From assembly GCF_016735685.1 (NCBI RefSeq), contig NZ_JAERRA010000001.1, forward strand, positions 620,001 to 684,000: DNA of 64,000 bases, read 5' to 3'. The notes beneath the pieces were generated by a model, which was not told where the DNA came from, searched no databases, and saw only the letters and a list, made by a program, of their open reading frames with translations. Shown here piece by piece: positions 56,734 through 64,000 of the stretch; the first letter of the stretch is position 1, and every line of letters starts with the position of its first letter. The position numbers and the translations under genes were made by a program. Source of the DNA: Piscinibacter lacus (GTDB lineage Bacteria > Pseudomonadota > Gammaproteobacteria > Burkholderiales > Burkholderiaceae_C).

Positions 56734-59010
56734 ATGTCCATGTCCGCTCTCCGTCCCTGCCCGGCGGCGCTTGTGCGCCGCCACCATCCCTCACCGTGCC
56801 GCCTGCGGCCGCTCGGCCTTGGCAGCCTGGTGCTGCTTCATCTGGCCGCGGCGGACCTGCGCGCGGAGCCCTCGAACGCAGCGCGACTGGCCGCACCGTT
56901 ACCGCCCGTCAGCGTCAGCGCCACACGTGAGCGCCGCACGGTCGACGAGACCGCCTCCACGGTCACTGTGATCGAGGCCGAGGCCTTGGAAGAGGCCTTT
57001 GTCAAGGACCTCCGCGACCTGGTCCGCAATGAGCCTGGCGTGAGCGTGCGCCGCGCACCGGCCCGCTTCGGCTTGGCCCAGGGCACGACCGGCCGCGAAG
57101 GCAATGCCGGCTTCAACATCCGCGGCCTCGACGGCAACCGGGTGCTGATCCAGGTCGACGGCATCCGCGTGCCGGCGGCCTTCAGCTTCGGGGCCTCCAG
57201 CTTCGGTCGAGGCGACTTTATCGAACTGGGCAGCCTGCGAAGCGTCGAGATCCTGCGCGGCCCGGCGTCTACCCTTTACGGTTCGGACGGGCTGGCCGGT
57301 GTCGTCAGCTTCTACACCTTCGACCCGGCCGATCTGCTGGGCGGGGGCCCAGGCGCCCGGCATGCCAGCGTCGGTCTGGACTGGGCCCAGGAGGACCGCA
57401 GCTTTGGCCTGAACATGCGCGGCGCCGTGCGCCTGGCTGGCGATGCTGCGGCCGGGACCGAGCTGATGGCCATCGTCGATGGCCGCCACGGACATGCCCT
57501 GGAAAGCCAGGGCGGCCAAGGGGGCGACGGCGCCGCCCGCAGCGAAGCCAATCCGCAGCAGCGTGACAGCCGCAGCCTGTTGCTGAAGTGGGTGCATCGC
57601 CCGGACAGCCGTCAGCAGTGGCGCCTGACCCTGGACCACAGCCGCGCCGACATCGACACCGATGTGCGCAGCGGTCGCAGCGCCAGCGTCGCTCGCCTGG
57701 ATGCGCGCGACGACATCGACCGTGACCGCCTGTCCGTCGACGCCCGTTTTGACAGCCTGGGCTGGGCCCTGGCCGACCGGCTGCAGTTCGCCGTCTATGG
57801 CCAGGACGCCGAGACCCGCCAGTACAGCTTTGAGGATCGCAGCACCCTGGCCGACCGCAGCCGTGACAACCGCTACGAGGAACGCCTGCTCGGCCTGAAC
57901 CTGCAGCTCGACAAACAGGCCGACTGGGGCGGCTTCAGGCACCGTATCGTCTACGGCCTGGACCTGGCCCGTGCCCGCATCGACAACCTGCGCGACGGCA
58001 CCGTGCCGCCCAGCGGCGAGACCTTCCCGACCAAGGCCTTCCCGGCCACTGACTACACGGCGCTGGGGGTCTTCCTGTTGGACGAGCTGAGGCTTGCCGA
58101 GCGCTGGTTCCTGAGCCCGGCGCTGCGCTACGACCGCTTCAAGCTCGACCCTCGCGAGGACGTGCTCGGCGTCGAATCGGTGGCCCTCAGCGATGGCCGG
58201 CTCACACCCAAGCTGGCCCTGCGCTGGGTGGCCAGCGATTCCCTGTCGGCCTATGTGAACCTGGCCCAGGGCTATCGCGCACCCACGCCCGACCAGGTCA
58301 ACAACGGCTTTACCAACCTCAGCTCGCCCTTCTTTGCCTATCGGTCGATCGGCAACCCCGATCTCAAGCCCGAGCACAGTCGCACGCTGGAGCTGGGCCT
58401 GAACGGCCAGCAGGGCACGCTGCGCTGGTCGGCCGTGGTGTTCGAGGGCCGCTACAAGGACTTCATCGAGCGTGTCGTCGTCGGCGGCAGCGGCAGCGCG
58501 GACGATCCGCAGACCTTCCAGTTCGTCAACCTGGACGAGGCCCGCATCCGCGGCCTGGAGGGTCGGCTGGCCTGGCAGCCGCGGCCGGAGTGGAAGCTGG
58601 AAGCGGCCTACGCCCAGGCCCGCGGCGAAAGCGCTGACGGCAGCGAGGCTCCGCTGAACAGCATCGACCCGCCCAAGCTCAATCTGCGCGCCCTGTGGCA
58701 AGTCCGGCCCGACCTGCGCCTGGGCGCGACGCTCAACCATGTGCGCGCCAAGTCGCGGAGCCGCATCGACGCCAGTGCGCTGGCGGCCGGCACCGAGCCT
58801 TTCGCGCCCCCGTCCTTCACCACCCTGGACCTCAGCGCGAACTGGCGTGTCAACCGCCATCTAGATCTGGGCGCCGGCCTGTTCAACCTGACGGACAAGA
58901 CCTACTGGCACTGGGCCGACGTCGCCGGTCTGGCAGCCAACACCCCCGGCCTGGCGGCCTACACCCAACCCGGACGCAGCCTCGCGCTGCGCGTCCGGAT
59001 CAGCTACTGA
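56734..59010 (+). CDS. hmuR: TonB-dependent haem/haemoglobin receptor
   Basis: This 758-residue outer-membrane receptor has a short signal-like N-terminus, a plug (TASTVTVIEAEALEEAFVKD, FNIRGLDGNRVLIQVDGIRV, SVEILRGPASTLYGSDGLAG) and a barrel ending RVRISY. In the family used for haem, haemoglobin, transferrin or lactoferrin uptake, the FRAP and NPNL boxes flank a His ligand. Here they appear as YRAPTPD and NPDLKPE, but no His lies between them. It is the first gene of an hmuRSTUV operon with a Fur-overlapped promoter, so haem is the likely ligand. I start at 56734; ATG at 56740 is as likely, and neither has a clear SD. Confidence 0.88.
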   Translation: MSMSALRPCPAALVRRHHPSPCRLRPLGLGSLVLLHLAAADLRAEPSNAARLAAPLPPVSVSATRERRTVDETASTVTVIEAEALEEAFVKDLRDLVRNEPGVSVRRAPARFGLAQGTTGREGNAGFNIRGLDGNRVLIQVDGIRVPAAFSFGASSFGRGDFIELGSLRSVEILRGPASTLYGSDGLAGVVSFYTFDPADLLGGGPGARHASVGLDWAQEDRSFGLNMRGAVRLAGDAAAGTELMAIVDGRHGHALESQGGQGGDGAARSEANPQQRDSRSLLLKWVHRPDSRQQWRLTLDHSRADIDTDVRSGRSASVARLDARDDIDRDRLSVDARFDSLGWALADRLQFAVYGQDAETRQYSFEDRSTLADRSRDNRYEERLLGLNLQLDKQADWGGFRHRIVYGLDLARARIDNLRDGTVPPSGETFPTKAFPATDYTALGVFLLDELRLAERWFLSPALRYDRFKLDPREDVLGVESVALSDGRLTPKLALRWVASDSLSAYVNLAQGYRAPTPDQVNNGFTNLSSPFFAYRSIGNPDLKPEHSRTLELGLNGQQGTLRWSAVVFEGRYKDFIERVVVGGSGSADDPQTFQFVNLDEARIRGLEGRLAWQPRPEWKLEAAYAQARGESADGSEAPLNSIDPPKLNLRALWQVRPDLRLGATLNHVRAKSRSRIDASALAAGTEPFAPPSFTTLDLSANWRVNRHLDLGAGLFNLTDKTYWHWADVAGLAANTPGLAAYTQPGRSLALRVRISY

Positions 59011-59076
59011 GCCCGGACCGAGTCCGCGCAGGCCTGCTGCGATCCCGCTCGCCCGATTCCTTCTGGAGCCCCGACC

Positions 59077-60168
59077 ATGGACCCGATTGCCACCCGCCGC
59101 CTCCGCGGCGTCCCGCCGGCCGAGCAGCTCGATGCCTTCCTCGCCCTGCGCCGCGAGGCCCGGCTGCGCCACCGCGATGCCGCGGCCCGGCTCGGCCTGT
59201 CGGAAGGCCAGGCGGTGGCTGCGGCCGTGTCGGCTCCGCCACCCTTCAGCGCGGTGCGCCTGGCACCGCCCTGGCCGCGGCTCTTCGAGCGCATGCCCAG
59301 CCTGGGTCGGGTGATGGCGCTTACTCGCAACGAGGGGGCTGTGCATGAAAAGATTGGCATCTATGCCGACATGTCACACCGCGCCGACGTTGGCTTGGCC
59401 CTTGGGCCGGACATCGACCTGCGCATCTTCTACGCCGTTTGGGCCCATGTCTTTGCGGTGACCGAGCAGGCCGAGGACGGCACGCCCCAGCGCAGCCTGC
59501 AGGTCTTCGATGCCCAGGGCATGGCCGTGCACAAGGTCATCCTCAAGCCGGGCGCGGACCTGCCCGCCTGGGAGCGCTTCGTCAGCGCGTTCGCCCATGC
59601 CGACCAGGAGCCCGGCATGGCGCCCGAGTCGGCCGATCCTGCACCCCTCCCGCCACCTGACGGCGCCGTTGATGTGCCAGCCTTCCAGGCGGCTTGGCTG
59701 GCCCTTGCCGACACCCACGAGTTCTTTGGCCTGGTGCGGCGCTTCGGCCTGGCCCGCACCCAGGCCCTACGCCTGGCGCCACCCGGGCATGCCGAGCGGG
59801 TACCGGCTGCCGTGCTGGCCATGCTGCTGGAGGCGGCGGCTGCCGAAGGCCTGTCGATCATGGTCTTCGTCGGTAACCCGGGCATGATCCAGATCCACAC
59901 CGGCCCAGTGAGGACAGTCAAGCGCATGGGGCCCTGGCTGAATGTGCTGGACCCGGGCTTCAACCTGCACCTGCGCGAGGACTTGATCGACCAGGCCTGG
60001 ATCGTCCGCAAGCCGACGGCCGACGGAGTCGTCAGCTCGCTGGAACTGTTCGACGCGACCGGCGAGACCCTGGCCATGGTTTTTGGCGAACGCAAGCCCG
60101 GCCGTGCCGAGCTGCCGGCCTGGCGTGCACTGCTGGCCGCCCTGCCGCGTGAGGTGGCCTATGGTTGA
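59077..60168 (+). CDS. hmuS: Haem utilisation/degradation protein (HemS/HmuS)
   Basis: This 363-residue cytoplasmic protein is a HemS/ChuS-type double-repeat protein: an N-terminal half with MALTRNEGAVHEKIGIYADM and a second half with GNPGMIQIHTGPVRTVKRMG followed by WLNVLDPGFNLHLRE, both signatures of haem-binding or haem-degrading proteins. It binds imported haem and releases iron or hands haem on. Haem-ligating His cannot be fixed here. It lies 66 bases after hmuR and overlaps hmuT (ATG at 60161 within its last codons). Confidence 0.93.
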   Translation: MDPIATRRLRGVPPAEQLDAFLALRREARLRHRDAAARLGLSEGQAVAAAVSAPPPFSAVRLAPPWPRLFERMPSLGRVMALTRNEGAVHEKIGIYADMSHRADVGLALGPDIDLRIFYAVWAHVFAVTEQAEDGTPQRSLQVFDAQGMAVHKVILKPGADLPAWERFVSAFAHADQEPGMAPESADPAPLPPPDGAVDVPAFQAAWLALADTHEFFGLVRRFGLARTQALRLAPPGHAERVPAAVLAMLLEAAAAEGLSIMVFVGNPGMIQIHTGPVRTVKRMGPWLNVLDPGFNLHLREDLIDQAWIVRKPTADGVVSSLELFDATGETLAMVFGERKPGRAELPAWRALLAALPREVAYG

Positions 60169-61048
60169 ACATCGACCACTTCCGGCCGCCTTGCGCCGCC
60201 GCGACTGGCTGGCCGCAGCCGCCGGCGGCCTGGGCGTCGCCTTGGTCGGGCCATCCGCCCGGGCTGCCGCTGCGCCGCGCCTGCTCAGTGCGGGCGGTTC
60301 GATCACCGAGCTGGTCTACCGCCTGGGTGCGGGAGGGCAGTTGCTCGCCACCGACAGCACCAGCCTCTTTCCGGCCGAAGCTGCTCGCCTGCCCAAGCTG
60401 GGCTACCACCGCGCACTCTCGGCCGAGGGCCTGCTGGCCCAGCGCGCCGACCTGCTGCTGGCCTCAGCCGATGCCGGCCCGCCGCAGGTGCTGGACCAAG
60501 TCCAGGCGGCCGGCCTGCGGGTGCTGCGCGGTGTGCCCGGCCATGGCTTTGCGGCGTTGCAGTCGCAGATCGGCTGGCTCGCTGCTGCCCTGGGCCGACC
60601 AGCCGAGGGTAGGCAATTGGCTGGCTTCATCGAGGCCGAGCGCGCCCGCCTGGCGGCCGCGATTCGCCCGGGTCCGGTGGCGCCGCGTGTGCTCTTCGTG
60701 CTGTCGCATGCAGCAGGCAATGTGCAGGTGGCCGGGTCCGGCACCGCGGCGCAGACACTGATCGAGCTGGCCGGCGGGCGCAATGCCCTGCAGGGGGTGC
60801 AGGGCTACCGCCCGCTCTCCGCCGAGGCCGCGGTGGCCGCTGCGCCGGACTGGATCCTCGGCACCCTGCAAGGCCTGGACGCGCTGGGCGGCGTGCCCGC
60901 CCTGCTGGCCCGGCCCGGCCTGGCCCTCACGCCGGCGGGCCGCGCGGGCCGGGTGCTGGCCTTCGACGCGCTGTTGATGCTGGGCCACGGTCCGCGGCTG
61001 CCGCAGGCCATCGAGCAGCTCGCCCGCGGCCTGGGCACGCTGGCATGA
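60161..61048 (+). CDS. hmuT: Periplasmic haem-binding protein
   Basis: This 295-residue class III substrate-binding protein has a signal peptide with twin-arginine-like RRRDWLAAAAGGLGVAL, then PRLLSAGGSITELVYRLGAG, the typical start of Fe(III)-siderophore/haem-binding proteins. The haem-coordinating Tyr may be in LPKLGYHRALSAEG (about residue 85). It overlaps hmuS and hmuU, so the operon is translationally coupled. Confidence 0.93.
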   Translation: MVEHRPLPAALRRRDWLAAAAGGLGVALVGPSARAAAAPRLLSAGGSITELVYRLGAGGQLLATDSTSLFPAEAARLPKLGYHRALSAEGLLAQRADLLLASADAGPPQVLDQVQAAGLRVLRGVPGHGFAALQSQIGWLAAALGRPAEGRQLAGFIEAERARLAAAIRPGPVAPRVLFVLSHAAGNVQVAGSGTAAQTLIELAGGRNALQGVQGYRPLSAEAAVAAAPDWILGTLQGLDALGGVPALLARPGLALTPAGRAGRVLAFDALLMLGHGPRLPQAIEQLARGLGTLA

Positions 61049-62238
61049 ACCGGCTGGCCCCGCAGGCCGCAGGTCGGGTGGGCAGCGTGCCGGGTCCCGT
61101 CCGGCCCGGGGATGGCCCGGCGCCCTCGCATCCTGCCGCAGCCCCCGCACCTGCCGCGCGGCGCGCACGGGGCCGACTGCCGGCGCGCTGGCTCTTGCCG
61201 GCCCTGGCCCTGGCCCTGCTGCTGCTTGCCCTGTTGGCGGTGGGGCAGGGCGCCTATGCCATCCCGCCGCAGACCGTGCTGCACCTGCTCGGCCACAGCC
61301 TGGGCCTGGATCTCGGTCCGGTCGACATCCAGCAACTGGCGGTCCTGCAGGCCATCCGCCTGCCGCGGCTGGCGCTGGCCGTGTTGACCGGAGCCGGCTT
61401 GGCGACGGCCGGCGTACTGATGCAGGGCTTGTTCCGCAATCCCCTGGCCGACCCGACGCTGATCGGCAGCTCGGCTGGCGCGGCGCTGGCCGCTTCGGCC
61501 GTCATCGTGCTGCTGGGCCCCGGCGGGGCAGGAGGTGTGCTGCTGCTTCAGGGTCAGACCTCGAGCGCGCTGGGCTCGGCCACGCTGCCGCTGGCGGCCT
61601 TTGCGGGCAGCCTGCTGGCGACCGGACTGGTCGTGGTCATCGGCCGCGGAGGAGGCAGCGGGAGCATGTCTCTGGCCGGGGTGCTGCTGGCCGGCATCGC
61701 GGTCAATGCCCTGGCCATGGCCGGTGTCGGCTTGATGGCCTATCTGGCGAGCGACGAGCAACTGCGCACCCTGACTTTCTGGAATCTCGGTGCTCTCTCC
61801 GCTGCCAGTGGACCGGTGTTGCTGGCCGTGGCGCCCGCCGTCGGCCTGGCCCTGTTCGTCGCCTGGACCCTGGCGCCAGCGCTTAATGCCCTGGCCCTGG
61901 GCGAGGCGCGGGCGGGGCACCTTGGCCTGGCGGTCGGCCGCACCCAGGTCGGCGCGGTGCTTGCCGCTGCGCTTGCCACCGGTAGCGTGGTGGCATTCAC
62001 TGGAATGATTGGTTTCATCGGTCTGGTCGCGCCGCATCTGGTGCGCCTGCTGGCCGGCCCGGATCACCGTGTGCTGATCCCCGGCGCGGCCCTGCTTGGT
62101 GCTCTGCTGGTTCTTGGCGCCGACCTCCTGGCGCGCACCCTGGTTGCACCGGCCGAGCTGCCGATCGGCCTGCTGACCGCGCTGATCGGCGGCCCTTTCT
62201 TCATTGCCCTGCTGCGCCGCGCGCGCGGCCGATCCTGA
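61045..62238 (+). CDS. hmuU: Haem ABC transporter permease
   Basis: This 397-residue FecCD-family permease has about ten hydrophobic helices and the FecCD motif GLATAGVLMQGLFRNPLADP followed by TLIGSSAGAALAA, plus GFIGLVAPHLVRLLAGPDHR near the C-terminus, which couples to the ATPase. The N-terminus has a 40-residue Pro/Ala/Arg-rich extension before the first helix. It overlaps hmuT by ATGA and is followed by hmuV after 8 bases. Confidence 0.94.
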   Translation: MNRLAPQAAGRVGSVPGPVRPGDGPAPSHPAAAPAPAARRARGRLPARWLLPALALALLLLALLAVGQGAYAIPPQTVLHLLGHSLGLDLGPVDIQQLAVLQAIRLPRLALAVLTGAGLATAGVLMQGLFRNPLADPTLIGSSAGAALAASAVIVLLGPGGAGGVLLLQGQTSSALGSATLPLAAFAGSLLATGLVVVIGRGGGSGSMSLAGVLLAGIAVNALAMAGVGLMAYLASDEQLRTLTFWNLGALSAASGPVLLAVAPAVGLALFVAWTLAPALNALALGEARAGHLGLAVGRTQVGAVLAAALATGSVVAFTGMIGFIGLVAPHLVRLLAGPDHRVLIPGAALLGALLVLGADLLARTLVAPAELPIGLLTALIGGPFFIALLRRARGRS

Positions 62239-62246
62239 GTTCCGCC

Positions 62247-63134
62247 ATGGCCCTGCTGCATCCGCTCGCCCGTTTCCGTCGCAAGGCGCCGCGCACCCCC
62301 TCCGGCTCGCCCCTGCTGCGCTGCCAGGGCCTGAGCCTGCGGCAGGCCGGCGGCCCCACCCTGATCGAGCCGCTCGACCTGCAACTGCGGGCCGGCGAGC
62401 TGCTGGTGCTCCTGGGCGAGAACGGCGCAGGCAAGACCAGCCTACTGCGCCTGCTGGCCGGCGAGCCGCCCGCGCCCGGCCTGCAAGTCGGCGGCACGGT
62501 TGAGCTGGCCGGCCGGCCGCTGGCCGACTGGTCGCCGCGTGCCCTGGCTCGCTGCCGTGCCGTGCTGCCCCAGCACACCGACCTGGCCTTCGACTTCCAT
62601 GCGCTGGAAGTGGTCGCGCTGGCTCGCCATCCCCATGGCGATCCGCCCGCTGTCGCCCGCGCGCGGGCAGCCGAGGCCCTGGCGCAGGTCGGCGCCTCGG
62701 CCTTCGCAGGGCGTGGCCTCCGCGAACTGTCGGGCGGCGAGCGGGCGCGGGTCTTCCTGGCGGCGGCCCTGGCCCAGATCGCCTCGCCGGACGCGGCGCA
62801 GCCGCGCCTGCTGCTGCTTGACGAGCCGACGGCTGCGCTCGACCTGGCCCAGCAGCACCGCCTGCTGGCCACGGTGCGGGACCTGACGGCCGACAGCGGC
62901 GTCGGCGTGGTCGCCATCGTCCATGACTTGAACCTGGCTGCGCAGTACGCCGACCGCGTGCTCCTGCTGGCCGGAGGCCGCCGCCTCGCCGAAGGGCCGC
63001 CCGCCCGCGTGCTGCGCCCTGCGCTTATCGCCAGGGGCTTCGGCGTGCGTGCCGCCTGCCTGAGCCATCCGCTCGTACCGACGCAGGCGCTCATTGCCAC
63101 CGCCCGTGCTGCGGCGCAGTGGGTGGAGGCATGA
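62247..63134 (+). CDS. hmuV: Haem ABC transporter ATPase
   Basis: This 295-residue ABC ATPase has Walker A GENGAGKTSLLRLLAG (about residues 57-72), the signature LSGGERARVFLAAALAQ, Walker B LLLLDEPTAALDL and the switch His in VAIVHDLNLAAQYADR. It energises haem uptake through HmuU. A 20-residue basic N-terminal extension precedes the domain. It overlaps the downstream regulator by ATGA. Confidence 0.94.
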   Translation: MALLHPLARFRRKAPRTPSGSPLLRCQGLSLRQAGGPTLIEPLDLQLRAGELLVLLGENGAGKTSLLRLLAGEPPAPGLQVGGTVELAGRPLADWSPRALARCRAVLPQHTDLAFDFHALEVVALARHPHGDPPAVARARAAEALAQVGASAFAGRGLRELSGGERARVFLAAALAQIASPDAAQPRLLLLDEPTAALDLAQQHRLLATVRDLTADSGVGVVAIVHDLNLAAQYADRVLLLAGGRRLAEGPPARVLRPALIARGFGVRAACLSHPLVPTQALIATARAAAQWVEA

Positions 63135-64000
63135 GGGCGCCGCGCGCCAGGCTGAGCTTGCAGCTCGTCGAGCCACCGCCCGACGGCCTGCCCGATCCCA
63201 TCGCGCTGCAGCACCCCTTGTTTGCCCTGCTGGAGGCGCTCGACGCCCTGGGTTCGCTGCAGCACGCTGCGCGCAGCCTCGGCTTGTCCTACCGCCATTG
63301 CTGGGGTGAGCTGCACCGCTGGGAGGGGCAGCTCGGCCAGCCCCTGGTGCGCTGGGCCCGTGGCCAGCGCGCAGTGCTGACGCCCGAGGGCCGGACTCTG
63401 CTTCAGCGCGAGCGCCTGTGCCGCGCGCGCCTGAGCGGATCCATCGGCCAGTTGCAGCAGGCGCTGGATGCGCTCTTCCTGCCGGTGGATGCGCCAGTCC
63501 TGCGCCTGGCCGGTGCCGCCGATCCGCTGCTGGGTCGCTTGCAGCTTCAGGCCCGTGCCATCGGGCTGGCCTTGCCCGTCCAGCCGGCGCGTCCGGCCGA
63601 GGCCCTGCAGGCGGTGGTCCGCGGTCGCTGCGACGCTGCCGTCCTGTCCCTGCGCGAAGGCCTGCGGCGAGACGGGCCGAGCGCACGGGCGCTGCGCGCG
63701 GGACTCCGACCCGGCGCGCAGAAGCTGATCCAGCTCGGCCAGCGCAGCCTCGGTCTGATGCTGCCGCCCGGCAACCCGGACCGGGTGACCGGCTTGGCTG
63801 ACCTGGACCGGCTTCCCTGCCTGCGCTCGCCCGAGGACAGTGCAGAGCATCTGACCTTGGCCGAGCTGCGCGCCCAAGCCGGGCTGCCGCCCCCGCCCGA
63901 GGGGGCGGAAGAGCCGTGCCCCGAGGCACTGGCCGAGCAGTTGCGTGCCGGGCATGCCGCCCTGGCCTTCGGCCCCGAGGTCGCGGCCCGGGCGGCTGGC
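63131..64000 (+). CDS. ModE-type HTH regulator fused to a substrate-binding-like domain (truncated by window end)
   Basis: An open frame starts at 63131 (ATGA overlap with the hmuV stop) and runs without a stop for 290 codons to the edge, so the 3' end is missing. Residues about 27-95 form a ModE/LysR-type winged helix (FALLEALDALGSLQHAARS, LSYRHCWGELHRWE, LVRWARGQRAVLTPEG). From about 120 on it resembles a periplasmic-binding-protein fold of the type attached to ModE HTHs (LAGAADPLLGRLQ, AVVRGRCDAAVLSL). Such one-component regulators respond to molybdate-, tungstate- or other small-ligand-like effectors. Its coupling to hmuV suggests cotranscription, but its target may lie downstream. Confidence 0.75.
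   Translation, partial: MRAPRARLSLQLVEPPPDGLPDPIALQHPLFALLEALDALGSLQHAARSLGLSYRHCWGELHRWEGQLGQPLVRWARGQRAVLTPEGRTLLQRERLCRARLSGSIGQLQQALDALFLPVDAPVLRLAGAADPLLGRLQLQARAIGLALPVQPARPAEALQAVVRGRCDAAVLSLREGLRRDGPSARALRAGLRPGAQKLIQLGQRSLGLMLPPGNPDRVTGLADLDRLPCLRSPEDSAEHLTLAELRAQAGLPPPPEGAEEPCPEALAEQLRAGHAALAFGPEVAARAAG

Noticed and set aside
63131..63801. Plus-strand frames at 63094-63309 and 63418-63801
   Set aside because: They overlap the truncated ModE-type regulator in other frames and lack domain similarity or ribosome sites.

Overview
The window is about 70% G+C, densely packed and runs in long co-directional gene trains with many 4-bp ATGA/GTGA overlaps. The gene content points to a betaproteobacterium of the order Burkholderiales, probably in the Rubrivivax/Leptothrix/Methylibium group. 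The supporting traits are an ahcY-tlyA-metF run behind an SAH-riboswitch tail, a PEP-CTERM protein, Tct/Bug transporters, an hmuRSTUV haem locus with betaproteobacterial Fur boxes, and a full serine-cycle gene set. No rRNA, tRNA, CRISPR array, prophage or insertion sequence was seen.

Layout. (1) 1-3.3 kb: methyl-cycle genes, with the 3' end of an SAH riboswitch, ahcY, tlyA and metF. (2) 3.4-11 kb: housekeeping and envelope genes, namely ompW, ppk2, 5-formyl-THF cyclo-ligase, slt, an NDUFA9-like reductase, cca, a PsiF-repeat protein and a very small PEP-CTERM protein. (3) 11.3-19.5 kb: an eight-gene, mostly overlapping operon headed by an ArsS-type radical SAM enzyme. It also encodes a TVP38-flavin disulfide reductase fusion, a DUF547 protein, two glycosyltransferases, a GGGHxH flavoprotein, an MTA-phosphorylase-like enzyme and a DUF3047 protein. 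It looks like an arsenosugar-type pathway without a local arsM. (4) 41.4 kb down to 19.6 kb: an uninterrupted minus-strand train of 17 genes. Its upstream part encodes an AAE3-like (oxalyl-CoA synthetase-like) ligase, TctC-TctB-TctA, a PanE-family reductase and an FAH-family enzyme. Then come gck, ftfL and folC, then sgaA-hprA-mtdA-fchA-mtkA-mtkB-ppc-mcl, ending at a terminator. (5) 41.8-49 kb: miscellaneous metabolic genes (IMPACT family, DUF4864, UbiH-like, tartrate/D-malate dehydrogenase, a Fur-box-linked small protein, DUF4197, a TlpA-like lipoprotein, lipA, lipB). (6) 49.2-56.5 kb: DUF4331, a small lipoprotein, a TPR protein, a HupE/UreJ-like permease, a His-rich membrane protein and a TonB receptor, which look like a metal-related envelope system. 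(7) 56.5 kb to the end: a strong promoter overlapped by a perfect Fur box, hmuR-hmuS-hmuT-hmuU-hmuV, and a truncated ModE-HTH/binding-protein regulator that runs off the edge.

How it works together. The serine-cycle train joins one-carbon units (FtfL, FchA and MtdA make methylene-THF from formate) to glyoxylate (SgaA, HprA, Gck, Ppc, MtkAB, Mcl regenerate glyoxylate and acetyl-CoA). The module upstream could import a dicarboxylate, activate it to a CoA thioester and reduce it. If that substrate is oxalate, the product is glyoxylate, the carbon acceptor of the serine cycle. This is the most interesting hypothesis here. The ArsS operon is the second candidate and the DUF4331/HupE/TonB cluster the third.
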